Positions 8,747 through 17,119 of a stretch of 64,000 bases of DNA are shown here, piece after piece. Each line of letters opens with the position of its first letter. Position 1 is the stretch's first letter. The stretch is taken from contig CANBFE010000001.1 of assembly GCA_947367855.1 (NCBI GenBank), positions 186,001 through 250,000 on the forward strand. The letters are read 5' to 3'. The position numbers and the translations under genes are program-made. The stretch is from an uncultured Lachnospiraceae bacterium. Its GTDB lineage: Bacteria; Bacillota; Clostridia; Lachnospirales; Lachnospiraceae. The notes beneath the pieces were generated by a model that did not search any database, had not been told where the DNA came from, and worked only from the letters and a program-made list of their open reading frames with translations.

Positions 8747-8839
8747 TTGCGGCAGAACGGATAAAAAAAGAGGTTTTAAAGTATATAAACAGCGGATATT
8801 GTATGAAGATACGGAAGTAAGATACAGAATCTGCAGGAG

Positions 8840-8890
8840 AACTCCCATAGATCGAAACAAAATAATTTGTGAGATTTGTGGGAGTTTTTC
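8840..8890 (+). terminator. terminator of the butyrate operon
   Basis: AACTCCCA (8840-8847) pairs with TGGGAGTT (8879-8886), followed by TTTTTC. The 31-nt loop is long but can fold internally (ACAAA with TTTGT). Position about 95 nt after etfA fits the end of the operon. Confidence 0.7.
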
Positions 8891-9013
8891 TGTACCTAAG
8901 ATATTTACAAAATAGATACATCCTGTTTATTGCCATTTCAGGAGGTATCCTGTAAAATAATAGCGTCGGCAATAATGACGATGGGATGCAGAAAAACAGG
9001 GGTGGGGATTGCG

Positions 9014-9712
9014 ATGAAACGAAATGTCTCTCTTGCGGAGATTTCCGACGGACGGCTGTACAGGGGCAATGATATGGTGAAGGCGGACTGCCATGGCTGC
9101 AGGGGCTGCCACAAATGCTGCACGGGGATGGGAAACTCCGTGGTATTGGACCCCTGTGATGTGTATCGTATGCAGCAGGGACTGGGAAAGGGACTGCTGG
9201 AGCTGTTGGCGGAGGGCATGGCAGAGCTGAATGTGGCGGACGGTGTTGTGCTGCCCAATCTGAAGATGACAGGCAGGGATGAAAGGTGTGTATTTCTGAA
9301 TGAGGAGGGACGCTGCAGCATTCACAGTGCCCGTCCGGGAATCTGCAGGCTGTTTCCTCTGGGAAGGTATTACCAGGACGGTGTTTTCGACGATTTTCGG
9401 TATTTTCTGCAGGTGAATGAATGTCCGGCCGCCAACCGGTCCAAAATAAAGATAAGTAAATGGATAGACACGCCGGAACAGGGCAGAAACCATGACTTTC
9501 TGTGCAGGTGGCATGGGCTTCTGAATCATCTGGAAGAGCAGGTGGCGGGCAGGGAGGACAGCCAGGCGGCAAAGCAGATAAATCTGCTGATGCTGCGGAC
9601 TTTTTTTATGGATCATTATGACACGGAAGAGGATTTTTACCAGCAATTTGAACAGAGGGCGGCTGCTTTCGAGACAGCTGTGCCGCAGTTATTGGACAAA
9701 TATTCTGAATAA
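9014..9712 (+). CDS. YkgJ-type cysteine cluster protein
   Basis: A 232-residue protein with a cysteine-rich core expected to bind zinc or an Fe-S cluster. It shows CHGCRGCHKCC near residue 34, then CVFLNEEGRCSIH and RPGICRLFPLGRYY, the pattern of the YkgJ (CxxCxxCC) family. The biochemical role of this family is poorly defined. I chose ATG 9014; upstream in-frame ATGs (8930, 8975) would add residues without family similarity. The preceding GGGGTGGGG is only a moderate ribosome binding site, so the exact start is uncertain. It stands alone between the butyrate terminator and a repeat-rich spacer. Confidence 0.8.
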   Translation: MKRNVSLAEISDGRLYRGNDMVKADCHGCRGCHKCCTGMGNSVVLDPCDVYRMQQGLGKGLLELLAEGMAELNVADGVVLPNLKMTGRDERCVFLNEEGRCSIHSARPGICRLFPLGRYYQDGVFDDFRYFLQVNECPAANRSKIKISKWIDTPEQGRNHDFLCRWHGLLNHLEEQVAGREDSQAAKQINLLMLRTFFMDHYDTEEDFYQQFEQRAAAFETAVPQLLDKYSE

Positions 9713-9754
9713 AAAGCGCGTTGTACAAGTATACTGTATTGCAGGAGCGCATTC

Positions 9755-9913
9755 CGGGGAAACGGAACCCGGACGGGGATACCGGGATTAACAGGGCAGG
9801 CATCCCCGGATAAGCGGGGAGACGGAACCCGGGCAGGGATGTCGGGATTAACGGGGCAGGCATCCCGGGATAAGCGGGGAGACAGAACCCGGGCGGGTTT
9901 TTCGGGACAGGCC
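9755..9913 (+). repeat. GC-rich 60-bp tandem repeat, about 2.6 copies
   Basis: Units with a 60-bp period occur upstream of the carboxypeptidase gene. Shared blocks are GGAACCCGG, CGGGATTAAC, GGGGCAGGCATCCC and TAAGCGGGGA. Each full unit can form a stem between GGGGAT/GGGATG and ATCCCC/CATCCC. No promoter or credible reading frame is seen in it; the minus-strand frames across it are low-complexity artefacts of the repeat. Confidence 0.8.
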
Positions 9914-9955
9914 GGGAGATCCGGATAAAATTGAAAGAAGGGAATCAGAAGATAG

Positions 9956-11281
9956 ATGGAGACGGAACAGGAACGCCAGATCCGCAGAAGAAAACGGATT
10001 GAGGAGATGAGAAGAAAAAAACGCAGGGCAGAATGGTTGGGAAGATGGGGCCTGATGGCCGGAGTTTCCGCAATGGTAGTGGCCGGGGGGATTTTCGGAA
10101 TCGCGAAAATGGCTCTGGATTCCGGTGAAGAAAATCCTGCGCCTGAGATGATAACACTCAGGGATATTTCGGCTGAAGCAGACAGCGGACAGCAGAGCAG
10201 CGCAGAACGGCTAAACGGCGGAGGGGATGATACCGTTTCCGGAGGGGAAAACCAGGGAGACATTTCCGGGGAGGAGAGCCGGACAGAAGAAACCCTCAGG
10301 GGAAAGAGCCGTAACAGAGGAACGTCCGGTTCCTCGCTGCCGGAGGGGGAACAGACGGCTTTGGCCACGGGAGGAGCCGCTGTGGGACCGGAGGGAATGA
10401 GCGCTCAGGAAGCGGCAATTCCCCTCAGCGCGCCCATGGTGGAAGGACAGATACTGAAGGCGGAGGGCAGCATTGGCACCGTTGGTTTTGACGAGAGCAT
10501 TATCAGCCAGTACGGTGTGCTCATCAACGTGGAGGACGGCGCCATTCTGGCAGAGCGGGAAGCCTTTCAACGAATGAATCCCGCGTCCATGACCAAGATT
10601 CTGACAGTGCTGGTGGCAGCGGAGCATCTCACGGAAAAAGATCTGGACAGGACGGTGCCCATCACCATAGACATTACGGATTACTGCTTTGTCAACCAGT
10701 GCAGTATCACGGGATATGAGCGGGACGAGGAGGTGCCTGTCCGGGATTTGTTTTACGGGACTATTCTGCCTTCGGGAGCCGATTCCGCACTGGCTCTGGC
10801 TGTCTATGTGGCCGGTTCCCACGAGGCCTTTGTGGATATGATGAATGAGAAACTGGTCCAGCTGGGGATTGGGGAGACCACACATTTTACCAACTGTGTG
10901 GGTCTGTATGATGAGGCCCATTACAGTACTGCCTATGATATGGCAGTGATTCTGAAGGCGGCAGCGGACAATGCATTCTGCAGGGAAATTCTGTCAGCGC
11001 ATACCTACCAGACCGCATTGACCAAGGAACATCCGGAAGGGCTGGTGATTTCAAACTGGTTCCTGCGCAGAATAGAGGACAGGGATACCCATGGCGAGGT
11101 ATTGTGCGCAAAAACCGGATTTGTGGATCAGTCCGGCAGCTGCGCCGCCAGCCTCAGCAGGGGAAATGACGGAAAAGAATATCTCTGTGTAACGGCAGGG
11201 GCCAACGGCACCTGGAGATGCATAGCAGACCAGGTGGAGTTGTACCAGAAGTTTCTTCCGGGGGGAGACACGGAAGAATGA
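9956..11281 (+). CDS. membrane-anchored D-alanyl-D-alanine carboxypeptidase (S11 family)
   Basis: A penicillin-binding protein that trims the terminal D-Ala of peptidoglycan stem peptides outside the membrane. The protein has 441 residues: a very basic cytoplasmic start (residues 1-28), one membrane segment (about 31-52), an acidic/serine-rich linker to about 150, then the peptidase domain. The active-site triad is Ser211-x-x-Lys214 (PASMTK), Ser273-Gly-Ala (PSGADSA) and Lys386-Thr-Gly (AKTG). DacF-type enzymes normally have a cleavable signal peptide and a C-terminal amphipathic helix; here the anchor is N-terminal. The third residue of motif two is Ala, not Asn, as is known for some S11 members. 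Confidence 0.9.
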   Translation: METEQERQIRRRKRIEEMRRKKRRAEWLGRWGLMAGVSAMVVAGGIFGIAKMALDSGEENPAPEMITLRDISAEADSGQQSSAERLNGGGDDTVSGGENQGDISGEESRTEETLRGKSRNRGTSGSSLPEGEQTALATGGAAVGPEGMSAQEAAIPLSAPMVEGQILKAEGSIGTVGFDESIISQYGVLINVEDGAILAEREAFQRMNPASMTKILTVLVAAEHLTEKDLDRTVPITIDITDYCFVNQCSITGYERDEEVPVRDLFYGTILPSGADSALALAVYVAGSHEAFVDMMNEKLVQLGIGETTHFTNCVGLYDEAHYSTAYDMAVILKAAADNAFCREILSAHTYQTALTKEHPEGLVISNWFLRRIEDRDTHGEVLCAKTGFVDQSGSCAASLSRGNDGKEYLCVTAGANGTWRCIADQVELYQKFLPGGDTEE

Positions 11282-11308
11282 TAATCTTTTCCGCATATTC
11301 CGTATTTG

Positions 11309-12178
11309 TCAGAATGTCTTCAGGTTATCCCGGAAAGCCGTTCCTGTAGGGGTTGCCGCCAGGCCGCCCTTGCCGGTTTCCTTTAAATCTTCCGGAAGCA
11401 TACGCCCCACATTGCGCATGGCGTCAAATACCTCATCGGGCGGAATCCTGCTGCGGATTCCCGCATTGGCCAGATCTGCGGAGGTCAGGGCGTTGACTGC
11501 GCCGATGACATTGCGCTTTACGCAGGGGACTTCCACCAGACCGGCAACAGGGTCGCAGGCAAGCCCCAGGAGATTTTTCATGGCCATGGCAGCAGCATGG
11601 GCGATGGCTTCCCCGTCTCCTCCCAAAAGGAATGCCACGCCGCCTGCAGCCATGGCGGAGGCGGCGCCGATCTCGGCCTGACAGCCCCCGGCAGCGCCGG
11701 ATACGGAGGCTCTCTGGGCGATAATGCCGCCGATTCCGGCACTGACATAGAGAGCCTTGATCATCTGCTCTTTTGGATAGCCCTTTTCCTCTTCCAGGGA
11801 CAGAAAGACTGCGGGAAGCACACCGCAGGAACCTGCTGTGGGGGCTGCCACAATGCGCTTCATGCAGGCGTTGGATTCTCCCATCTTAATGGCTTTTTCC
11901 ATGACCAGACCCAGAAAGGAGCCGCACAGGAGCGTGTTTTCAAGCCTGGCGGCTGCGACTTTTGCCCCGTCTTTTCCCACCAGACCGCTGGCGGAGGAGA
12001 GTGTGGGATCGTAGGAGGCGTCTGCGCTGCGCATTGCATCGTACATTTTCTCCATTCGCAAAAACGCTTCTTCCGCTGTGATTTCCATCTCCTGGCAGTC
12101 GTTGTCCCGGACAATTTCCCAGAAGCTTTTGCCGGTGTTTTTTTCTATTTCAATAATTTCCTGAAACGATTGATACAT
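11309..12178 (-). CDS. sdaAA: L-serine dehydratase, alpha subunit (Fe-S)
   Basis: With SdaAB deaminates L-serine to pyruvate and ammonia using an oxygen-sensitive 4Fe-4S cluster. The 289-residue length is normal for the two-subunit Gram-positive type. Conserved cysteines are in AAPTAGSCGVLPA and LACDPVAGLVEVPCVKRN. I take the ATG at 12178 (MYQSFQEI), preceded by GGAGG; the upstream extension of the open frame is unlike the family. It lies 68 nt downstream of sdaAB on the same strand and converges with the carboxypeptidase gene, with only 27 nt between the stops. Confidence 0.95.
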   Translation of the reverse strand: MYQSFQEIIEIEKNTGKSFWEIVRDNDCQEMEITAEEAFLRMEKMYDAMRSADASYDPTLSSASGLVGKDGAKVAAARLENTLLCGSFLGLVMEKAIKMGESNACMKRIVAAPTAGSCGVLPAVFLSLEEEKGYPKEQMIKALYVSAGIGGIIAQRASVSGAAGGCQAEIGAASAMAAGGVAFLLGGDGEAIAHAAAMAMKNLLGLACDPVAGLVEVPCVKRNVIGAVNALTSADLANAGIRSRIPPDEVFDAMRNVGRMLPEDLKETGKGGLAATPTGTAFRDNLKTF

Positions 12179-12246
12179 ATGATTCCTCCATGTGAATAAT
12201 GTTCTCGGGCAGGGTCCCGTGTGGTTTTGAAGGATGCCGGAGTGTG

Positions 12247-12915
12247 TTATGGGATATCCTTCAGGCCCAGATAAGTTACTTTTAATATGCCTTCCAGGTG
12301 AGCCAGCCAGCGGATGGCAGTCTCCGGCACTTCCTGATCGCATTCCAGTACAATCACGGCATGTCCTCCCTTGGAGGAGCGGTACAGCTGCATGGTGGCA
12401 ATGTTGATGGATTTGTGGCTCAGCATGGACGTGATTTCGGTTACGTGGCCGGGCTGGTCCAGATTGTTTACCACCAGAGTGGGATAGTCGCCTGAGAAGT
12501 TTGCGGGCAGTCCGTCGATTTCCGTAACCCGGATGGCGCCGCCGCCCACGGAGGCAGCCACAACCTCCATCTTACGCCCGTCGGTTCCGGTAAGGCGCAG
12601 CTTTACAGAGTTCGGATGCACTTCACCCAGGTCAATGCCGGACATACAGTACTGCATGCCGGCCTCTTCGGCGTACCGGAAGCTGTCGGCAATCCTGGGG
12701 TCGTCCACAGGAAAACCCAGGAGTCCCGCAATCAGAGCCTTATCCGTTCCGTGTCCTTTGCCGGTGGCCAGAAAAGAGCCGTGAAAGAAAATATCCGCGT
12801 TTTGTACCGGTGTGCCCAACAGCTTCCGGGAGATGTTTCCGATTTTTGCAGCTCCGGCAGTGTGGGAGCTGGAGGGGCCTACCATAATGGGGCCGATGAT
12901 GTCGAATGAGTTCAT
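12247..12915 (-). CDS. sdaAB: L-serine dehydratase, beta subunit
   Basis: A 222-residue partner of SdaAA. The N-terminal half carries the substrate-loop stretch GPIMVGPSSSHTAGAAKIG, and the C-terminal half is an ACT domain (about residues 145-220, VVNNLDQPGHVTEITSML), often involved in sensing or assembly. The start at 12915 (MNSFDIIGP) is supported by AGAGAGG 10 nt upstream; the alternative upstream ATG (12951) lacks a site. First gene of a two-gene operon. Its promoter is not certain, but the palindromic TATAAT at 13052-13057 could also be read on this strand. Confidence 0.94.
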   Translation of the reverse strand: MNSFDIIGPIMVGPSSSHTAGAAKIGNISRKLLGTPVQNADIFFHGSFLATGKGHGTDKALIAGLLGFPVDDPRIADSFRYAEEAGMQYCMSGIDLGEVHPNSVKLRLTGTDGRKMEVVAASVGGGAIRVTEIDGLPANFSGDYPTLVVNNLDQPGHVTEITSMLSHKSINIATMQLYRSSKGGHAVIVLECDQEVPETAIRWLAHLEGILKVTYLGLKDIP

Positions 12916-13028
12916 AAATTTCGATTCCTCTCTGCTGTAGATGGTTGACATGGAAAGCCGGCGGCAAAGCAGGACTTCCGCCTACTTCCACTATATCCTA
13001 GTTTGTGGGAAAAAGCAAGGGATGCCCC

Positions 13029-13057
13029 TTGTGTTTTTTGGAAATTCCCATTATAAT
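13029..13057 (+). promoter_or_regulatory. promoter of RNase P RNA
   Basis: TTGTGT (13029-13034), a 17-nt spacer and a consensus TATAAT (13052-13057). Predicted start is about 13064, exactly where the P1 helix of the RNA begins. The -10 lies within the perfect palindrome CCCATTATAATGGG. Confidence 0.75.
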
Positions 13058-13063
13058 GGGAAG

Positions 13064-13446
13064 GGTGAGTGGGATAAATGATCGCGGCCGCGGGAAGCCT
13101 GCGGATCTGTGTCCGCAGGGGGACCACGGGTGAGGAAAGTCCGGGCTTCACAGGGCAGGATGCCGGATAACGTCCGGTGGAGGCGACTCCAAGGCCAGTG
13201 CAACAGAAATATACAGCAGGATCGGGGCATAAGGCCCGGGTCCTGTAATGGTGGAAAGGCAGTGTAAGAGACTACCGTTCGTCCGGTAACGGGCGGAGCC
13301 ATGTAAACCCCATCCGAAGCAAGACCGAAAAGAAAGCGACAGGCCTGCCCGGCCTGCTTTCAGGTGGGTCGCTTGACGCGTCTGGCGACAGACGTGCTAG
13401 ATAGATGATCATTCACGACATAACCCGGCTTATCGTCCCGCTCACT
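13064..13446 (+). ncRNA. rnpB: RNase P RNA (class A)
   Basis: Catalytic RNA that removes 5' leaders from tRNA precursors. Universally conserved blocks appear in order: GAGGAAAGTCCGGGC near 13132, GTGCAACAGAAATA near 13198, the TAAGAGACTACCG region, AAACCCCATCCGAAGCAAGA near 13306, and TAGATAGATGATC with ACGACATAACCCGGCTTAT near the 3' end. P1 can be closed by GTGAGTGGGA (13065-13074) with TCCCGCTCAC (13436-13445), which sets the ends. Length about 383 nt. It has its own promoter and terminator. Confidence 0.95.
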
Positions 13447-13452
13447 TTTTCC

Positions 13453-13495
13453 ATGCCGGGAAATTTTCCCTGGAAAGGGTTTTCCCGGCATTTTT
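13453..13495 (+). terminator. rnpB terminator
   Basis: A perfect 11-bp stem ATGCCGGGAAA (13453-13463) with TTTCCCGGCAT (13481-13491), loop able to fold further, then TTTTT. Lies 7 nt after the P1 helix. Confidence 0.92.
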
Positions 13496-13580
13496 CCGTC
13501 ATTTTCCGGCGCCTGGAACAGTGCGTAACGCTGCATCCGGAGGAATTTGTGAAAATATCATGTTGATTCGGCGGAAACAG

Positions 13581-13609
13581 TTGAACAGATATCAAAAATA
13601 TGGTAAAAT
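13581..13609 (+). promoter_or_regulatory. promoter upstream of pyrE
   Basis: TTGAAC (13581-13586), 17 nt, TAAAAT (13604-13609). It gives a leader of about 60 nt before the pyrE ATG. No PyrR or other attenuator structure is evident in that short leader. Confidence 0.7.
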
Positions 13610-13674
13610 GTCACCAGATTCCCGGCAGAAGACAGCCGGTCTTAAAATCGGATAAAAAGGAGCAGGCAGCGCAG

Positions 13675-14349
13675 ATGGAACAGTATAAACAGCAATTTAT
13701 TGAGTTCATGATGGACAGCGACGTACTGAAATTTGGAGAATTTACTTTAAAGAGCGGCAGGAAATCGCCCTTTTTTATGAACGCAGGGGCCTATGAGACA
13801 GGCGGTCAGCTGAGGGTACTGGGAGAGTATTATGCCAGGGCCATTCATGACAATTACGGAGACGACTTTGATGTACTGTTCGGACCGGCCTACAAGGGGA
13901 TTCCGCTGAGTGTTGCCGCTGCCATAGCATACAGCCAGCTGTACGGACGGGAAGTGCGGTATTGTTCCAACCGCAAAGAAGTTAAGGATCACGGGGATGT
14001 GGGAATTCTGCTTGGCACCAGGCTGAAGGATGGCGACAGAGTTGTAATCATAGAGGACGTGACCACTTCCGGCAAGTCCATCGAGGAGACTTTTCCCATT
14101 ATCACGGCCCAGGCCAAAGTGGAAATCAGGGGACTGATGGTTTCCCTGAACCGCATGGAGAAGGGCCCCGGGGGAGAAGTGAGCGCTCTGGAGGAGATCA
14201 GGCAGCGCTACGGTTTTGAAGCCCATTCCATCATAACCATGCAGGATGTGGTGGAATATCTGTACAACAGGCCCTATAAAGGACGGATTTATATTGACGA
14301 TGAATTGAAAGCCGCACTGGATGAATACTATAAGGTATACGGAGCCTGA
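13675..14349 (+). CDS. pyrE: orotate phosphoribosyltransferase
   Basis: Converts orotate and PRPP to orotidine 5'-phosphate in pyrimidine synthesis. The 224 residues include the N-terminal LKFGEFTLKSGRKSPFF stretch, FGPAYKGIPL and the PRPP loop VVIIEDVTTSGKSIEE. I chose ATG 13675 (MEQYKQQF), with AAGGAG 12 nt upstream; an in-frame ATG at 13600 would overlap the promoter -10. It is apart from other pyr genes. Two small membrane-protein genes follow in the same direction. Confidence 0.95.
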   Translation: MEQYKQQFIEFMMDSDVLKFGEFTLKSGRKSPFFMNAGAYETGGQLRVLGEYYARAIHDNYGDDFDVLFGPAYKGIPLSVAAAIAYSQLYGREVRYCSNRKEVKDHGDVGILLGTRLKDGDRVVIIEDVTTSGKSIEETFPIITAQAKVEIRGLMVSLNRMEKGPGGEVSALEEIRQRYGFEAHSIITMQDVVEYLYNRPYKGRIYIDDELKAALDEYYKVYGA

Positions 14350-14418
14350 GAGGATCCGGAAAAATAAGAGAGGGTCATGCTGCGCGGGCATGACGGAAAG
14401 CAGGAAGGGAGCGGAAAT

Positions 14419-14571
14419 ATGGAGGAGAAGGTATACAAAGTGATGAGTGGTGCGGGAGCTGCCAATATTGCTTTGGGAGTCATTACTCTTGTGGTGGGAA
14501 TCGTGACAGGAATTCTTCTGATTGTCGCAGGCGGGAAGCTGATTGCAGGCAAATCTAAAATTCTATTTTAA
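14419..14571 (+). CDS. small membrane protein, function unknown
   Basis: A 50-residue protein with one strongly hydrophobic stretch (about residues 14-40, glycine/valine/isoleucine-rich) and a short basic tail ending KSKILF. AAGGGA (14404-14409) lies about 9 nt before the ATG. It sits 69 nt after pyrE and directly before another membrane protein gene. I do not recognise a characterised family; similar small proteins occur in Lachnospiraceae genomes as far as I recall. Confidence 0.65.
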   Translation: MEEKVYKVMSGAGAANIALGVITLVVGIVTGILLIVAGGKLIAGKSKILF

Positions 14572-14625
14572 ATGAGGAGCGACTGGCGGGCATTTCCTGA
14601 GGGGAGTGCCCTCTTTAGGTTAAAT

Positions 14626-14949
14626 ATGGGAAAACGAAAAGGTTATATTTTTACGGACAAAAAGGGGTCCAACCGCGCCATTATGGCCGTGATACTGGGA
14701 ATTATAAGCCTTGCGGCCCTGGGAGCGGTGATATTTGCCGCTTACAGAAGCGGAGGGACAGCCAGGCCCGGGTATGGATTTACCGGTCTGCTGGCCCTTG
14801 TGTACTCCGTCATCGGACTGATTCTGGGCATTGTCACACTGTTGGATAAGAGTTATTACAAGCCGGTACCGGTGGCGGCGATTCTGCTGAACACTGCCTC
14901 GCTGGCGTGTATCGGACTGATATTGTATATGGGAGGTTACCTGTGGTGA
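14626..14949 (+). CDS. three-helix membrane protein, DUF6142-like
   Basis: A 107-residue protein with a short basic start (MGKRKGYIFTDKKGSNRA), then three hydrophobic segments at about residues 20-38, 50-68 and 80-102. The arrangement resembles the DUF6142 family from memory; function is unknown. The start is uncertain: ATG 14626 matches the likely family start but has a weak site, while an in-frame ATG at 14572 directly abuts the previous stop. Its stop codon overlaps the start of the aminopeptidase gene that follows, so translation of the two is probably coupled. Confidence 0.65.
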   Translation: MGKRKGYIFTDKKGSNRAIMAVILGIISLAALGAVIFAAYRSGGTARPGYGFTGLLALVYSVIGLILGIVTLLDKSYYKPVPVAAILLNTASLACIGLILYMGGYLW

Positions 14950-17003
14950 ACGAGAAGGAGATATTGGAGGAGCGCTACGGTCTGGTGACAGACAGAATCC
15001 GGTCCCTGGAGGAGAGTCTGGGGAAGGAAGAACTGGAGCATTATTTCGCCTTCTGCAGGGATTTTCTGCTGATGGTGGAGGAGACATACCGTTTTCTGCG
15101 GGAAGGAGGACTGGAAAAAGCGTCCCTGGAGGAGCTTTCCCTGCGGAACCGGGCCCTGTATGCGGACATCCTGCCGGAACATTATGAGGAGAGCTATGCA
15201 AATCCGGCTTATGCGGTGGAGCGTCTTGGGGAGGACCTGGGCGCGGAGCTGTGTTTTCTGTATGCGGAGCTGCGCAGCCTTATCGGTTTTGCCTATGAGG
15301 ATAAACTGGAGGAAATTGTAATCCGGATGGAGCTTTTTATGGAGGTTTACACGGCTTTTGTCTACGAAGCCAGGGAAGGAAACCTGCCTGCGGGAAAGGA
15401 GATCAGGGAGAAGCTGTACTGGTTTGTCAGCGATTACTCGGAAACAGCAGCCCGGCGCAGGATAAAGGAAATGGTGGATCCCGGGGACTGCTTTGCAGTG
15501 GGAATGATTCGGGACAGCGACCTGCAGGATGTGAGATATCTGTACGGCTATGGGGAATATGTCACTGAAAATGAACTGGAAACGGCCCGTTTTCTGGCAG
15601 AACTGCCCCAGGAGACCATCAATGCCATGGCGGATACCTATACCGAAGGATACAGGATGGGATTTGAGGTGAGCGGCAAGGATCTGAGCAGGAAGCGGAC
15701 GGTGGGACTGTACTACCAGATCGGCTTTGAGCGTATGATGAGACGGGCCGTGGAGAATTTTGAGAGGATGGGACTGAAGGCGGCAGTTTCCTGCCCCTCC
15801 GGCAGTGTGCTGGACGGAAGAGCAGGCGGCGGCTTCCGGGGATGCATTCCCAACAGACAGTACAACTATGACCACAAGGACGATATGGCGCTTTTCCTGG
15901 ACAGGAATTACATGAACCGCAGGCTTGAGGTCACAAGAGCCGCTTACGGGGAATTTCGGGAGGAGGCCGCCGGATATGCGGGACCTGCCCTGGTGGAGAC
16001 CTTCGGGGAGCCGGATTTCAGGCCTGTGACCAGGAAGGAGGCCTATAAGCTTTCCGGGGAGCAGAACCGCATGTGGGTGGAGTACAGGTTTAAAATGGGG
16101 GAGCTGCAGAGGGAGTTTATTCCGGAGGAGGGGAGAAGCTTTACTGCCATAGCATTTCCCGTACCTGTGATCGGGCCTGTGTTCCGGGAGCTTTTTCAGG
16201 AGACCGTCCGCATCAATACCCTTGATTACATGCTGTACCGCAGGGTGCAGCAAAACCTGATAGATGTTCTGGATACTGCGGATTACTGCGAGATCAGGGG
16301 CTGCGGGGCCAACCGCACCCGGCTGAGGGTCAATCTGTATAAGCTGGCGGACCCGGAGAAGGAGACCATATTTGAGAACTGCGTGGCAGACGTGAACATT
16401 CCGGTGGGAGAGGTGTTCACTTCCCCGGTGCTGGAGGGGACGGAGGGCATTCTTCATGTGACCAGGGCTTTTCTGAACAAACTGGAGTACAGGGATCTGG
16501 CCATCACCTTTAAGGACGGCATGATAGAGGATTATTCCTGCGGCAATTTCCAGTCGGAGGAAGAGAACAGACGTTTTATCTATGAGAATATTCTCGGACG
16601 GCATGATACCCTTCCCCTGGGGGAATTTGCCATTGGAACCAACACTACGGCCTATGTGGCAGCCAGGCGTCTCGGCGTGGAGGGAAAGCTTCCCGTTCTG
16701 ATCGGGGAAAAGATGGGGCCGCATTTTGCGGTGGGGGATACCTGTTATTCCCATGCGGAGGATATCAGGGTGTATAATCCGGACGGAAAAGAGATCGTGG
16801 CAAAGTCCAATGCCAGGGCCGACCTGAGGGATACAAAGCCCCTGGAGGCCTATTACAACTGCCACACGGATATCACTATCCCCTACGACGAACTGGGGGA
16901 GCTGACTGCGGTGAGAAAGGACGGCTGCAGAATCTGTATCATAAAGGACGGACGTTTTGTGCTTCCGGGCTGCGAAGAGCTGAACAGGGCTTTTGAAGAT
17001 TAA
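14946..17003 (+). CDS. M29-type metallo-aminopeptidase
   Basis: Likely cytosolic metal-dependent aminopeptidase of about 685 residues. The C-terminal half carries the M29 (thermophilic aminopeptidase) pattern: GEFAIGTNTTAY with its metal-ligand Glu, then GEKMGPHFAVGDTCYSHAED with the next Glu/His/Asp ligands. The N-terminal 300 residues are helical and resemble no family I can name; classical M29 enzymes are only about 410 residues, so this is an extended form common in Clostridia. It starts with GTG (14946, or GTG 14943) after GGAGG (14932-14936), overlapping the stop of the preceding membrane protein. Confidence 0.85.
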   Translation: MNEKEILEERYGLVTDRIRSLEESLGKEELEHYFAFCRDFLLMVEETYRFLREGGLEKASLEELSLRNRALYADILPEHYEESYANPAYAVERLGEDLGAELCFLYAELRSLIGFAYEDKLEEIVIRMELFMEVYTAFVYEAREGNLPAGKEIREKLYWFVSDYSETAARRRIKEMVDPGDCFAVGMIRDSDLQDVRYLYGYGEYVTENELETARFLAELPQETINAMADTYTEGYRMGFEVSGKDLSRKRTVGLYYQIGFERMMRRAVENFERMGLKAAVSCPSGSVLDGRAGGGFRGCIPNRQYNYDHKDDMALFLDRNYMNRRLEVTRAAYGEFREEAAGYAGPALVETFGEPDFRPVTRKEAYKLSGEQNRMWVEYRFKMGELQREFIPEEGRSFTAIAFPVPVIGPVFRELFQETVRINTLDYMLYRRVQQNLIDVLDTADYCEIRGCGANRTRLRVNLYKLADPEKETIFENCVADVNIPVGEVFTSPVLEGTEGILHVTRAFLNKLEYRDLAITFKDGMIEDYSCGNFQSEEENRRFIYENILGRHDTLPLGEFAIGTNTTAYVAARRLGVEGKLPVLIGEKMGPHFAVGDTCYSHAEDIRVYNPDGKEIVAKSNARADLRDTKPLEAYYNCHTDITIPYDELGELTAVRKDGCRICIIKDGRFVLPGCEELNRAFED

Positions 17004-17021
17004 GATTTTACAAATGAGTGG

Positions 17022-17050
17022 TTGCTAACGGACTGGCATTCAAGTAAACT
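17022..17050 (+). promoter_or_regulatory. promoter of the purEMND operon
   Basis: TTGCTA (17022-17027), 17 nt, TAAACT (17045-17050). The 70-nt leader to purE shows no purine-riboswitch architecture that I can find. Confidence 0.65.
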
Positions 17051-17119
17051 GTGCAGTAGGGAAACAGGGCCCCGGGCTGTGGGGCGCTTTCATACATGGA
17101 ACGACAGAAGGAGGAAGAT

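Noticed and set aside
9637..10368. 243-codon minus-strand frame with Pro/Phe repeats
   Set aside because: Its repeats come from reading the 60-bp DNA array in antisense.
14937..16865. 642-codon open frame on the minus strand under the M29 aminopeptidase
   Set aside because: Histidine/proline/glutamine-rich translation with no family features, fully antisense to a well-supported gene; a by-product of GC-rich codon positions.
17004..17119. Purine riboswitch before purE
   Set aside because: The leader is only about 70 nt after the promoter and lacks the three-way junction sequence blocks.
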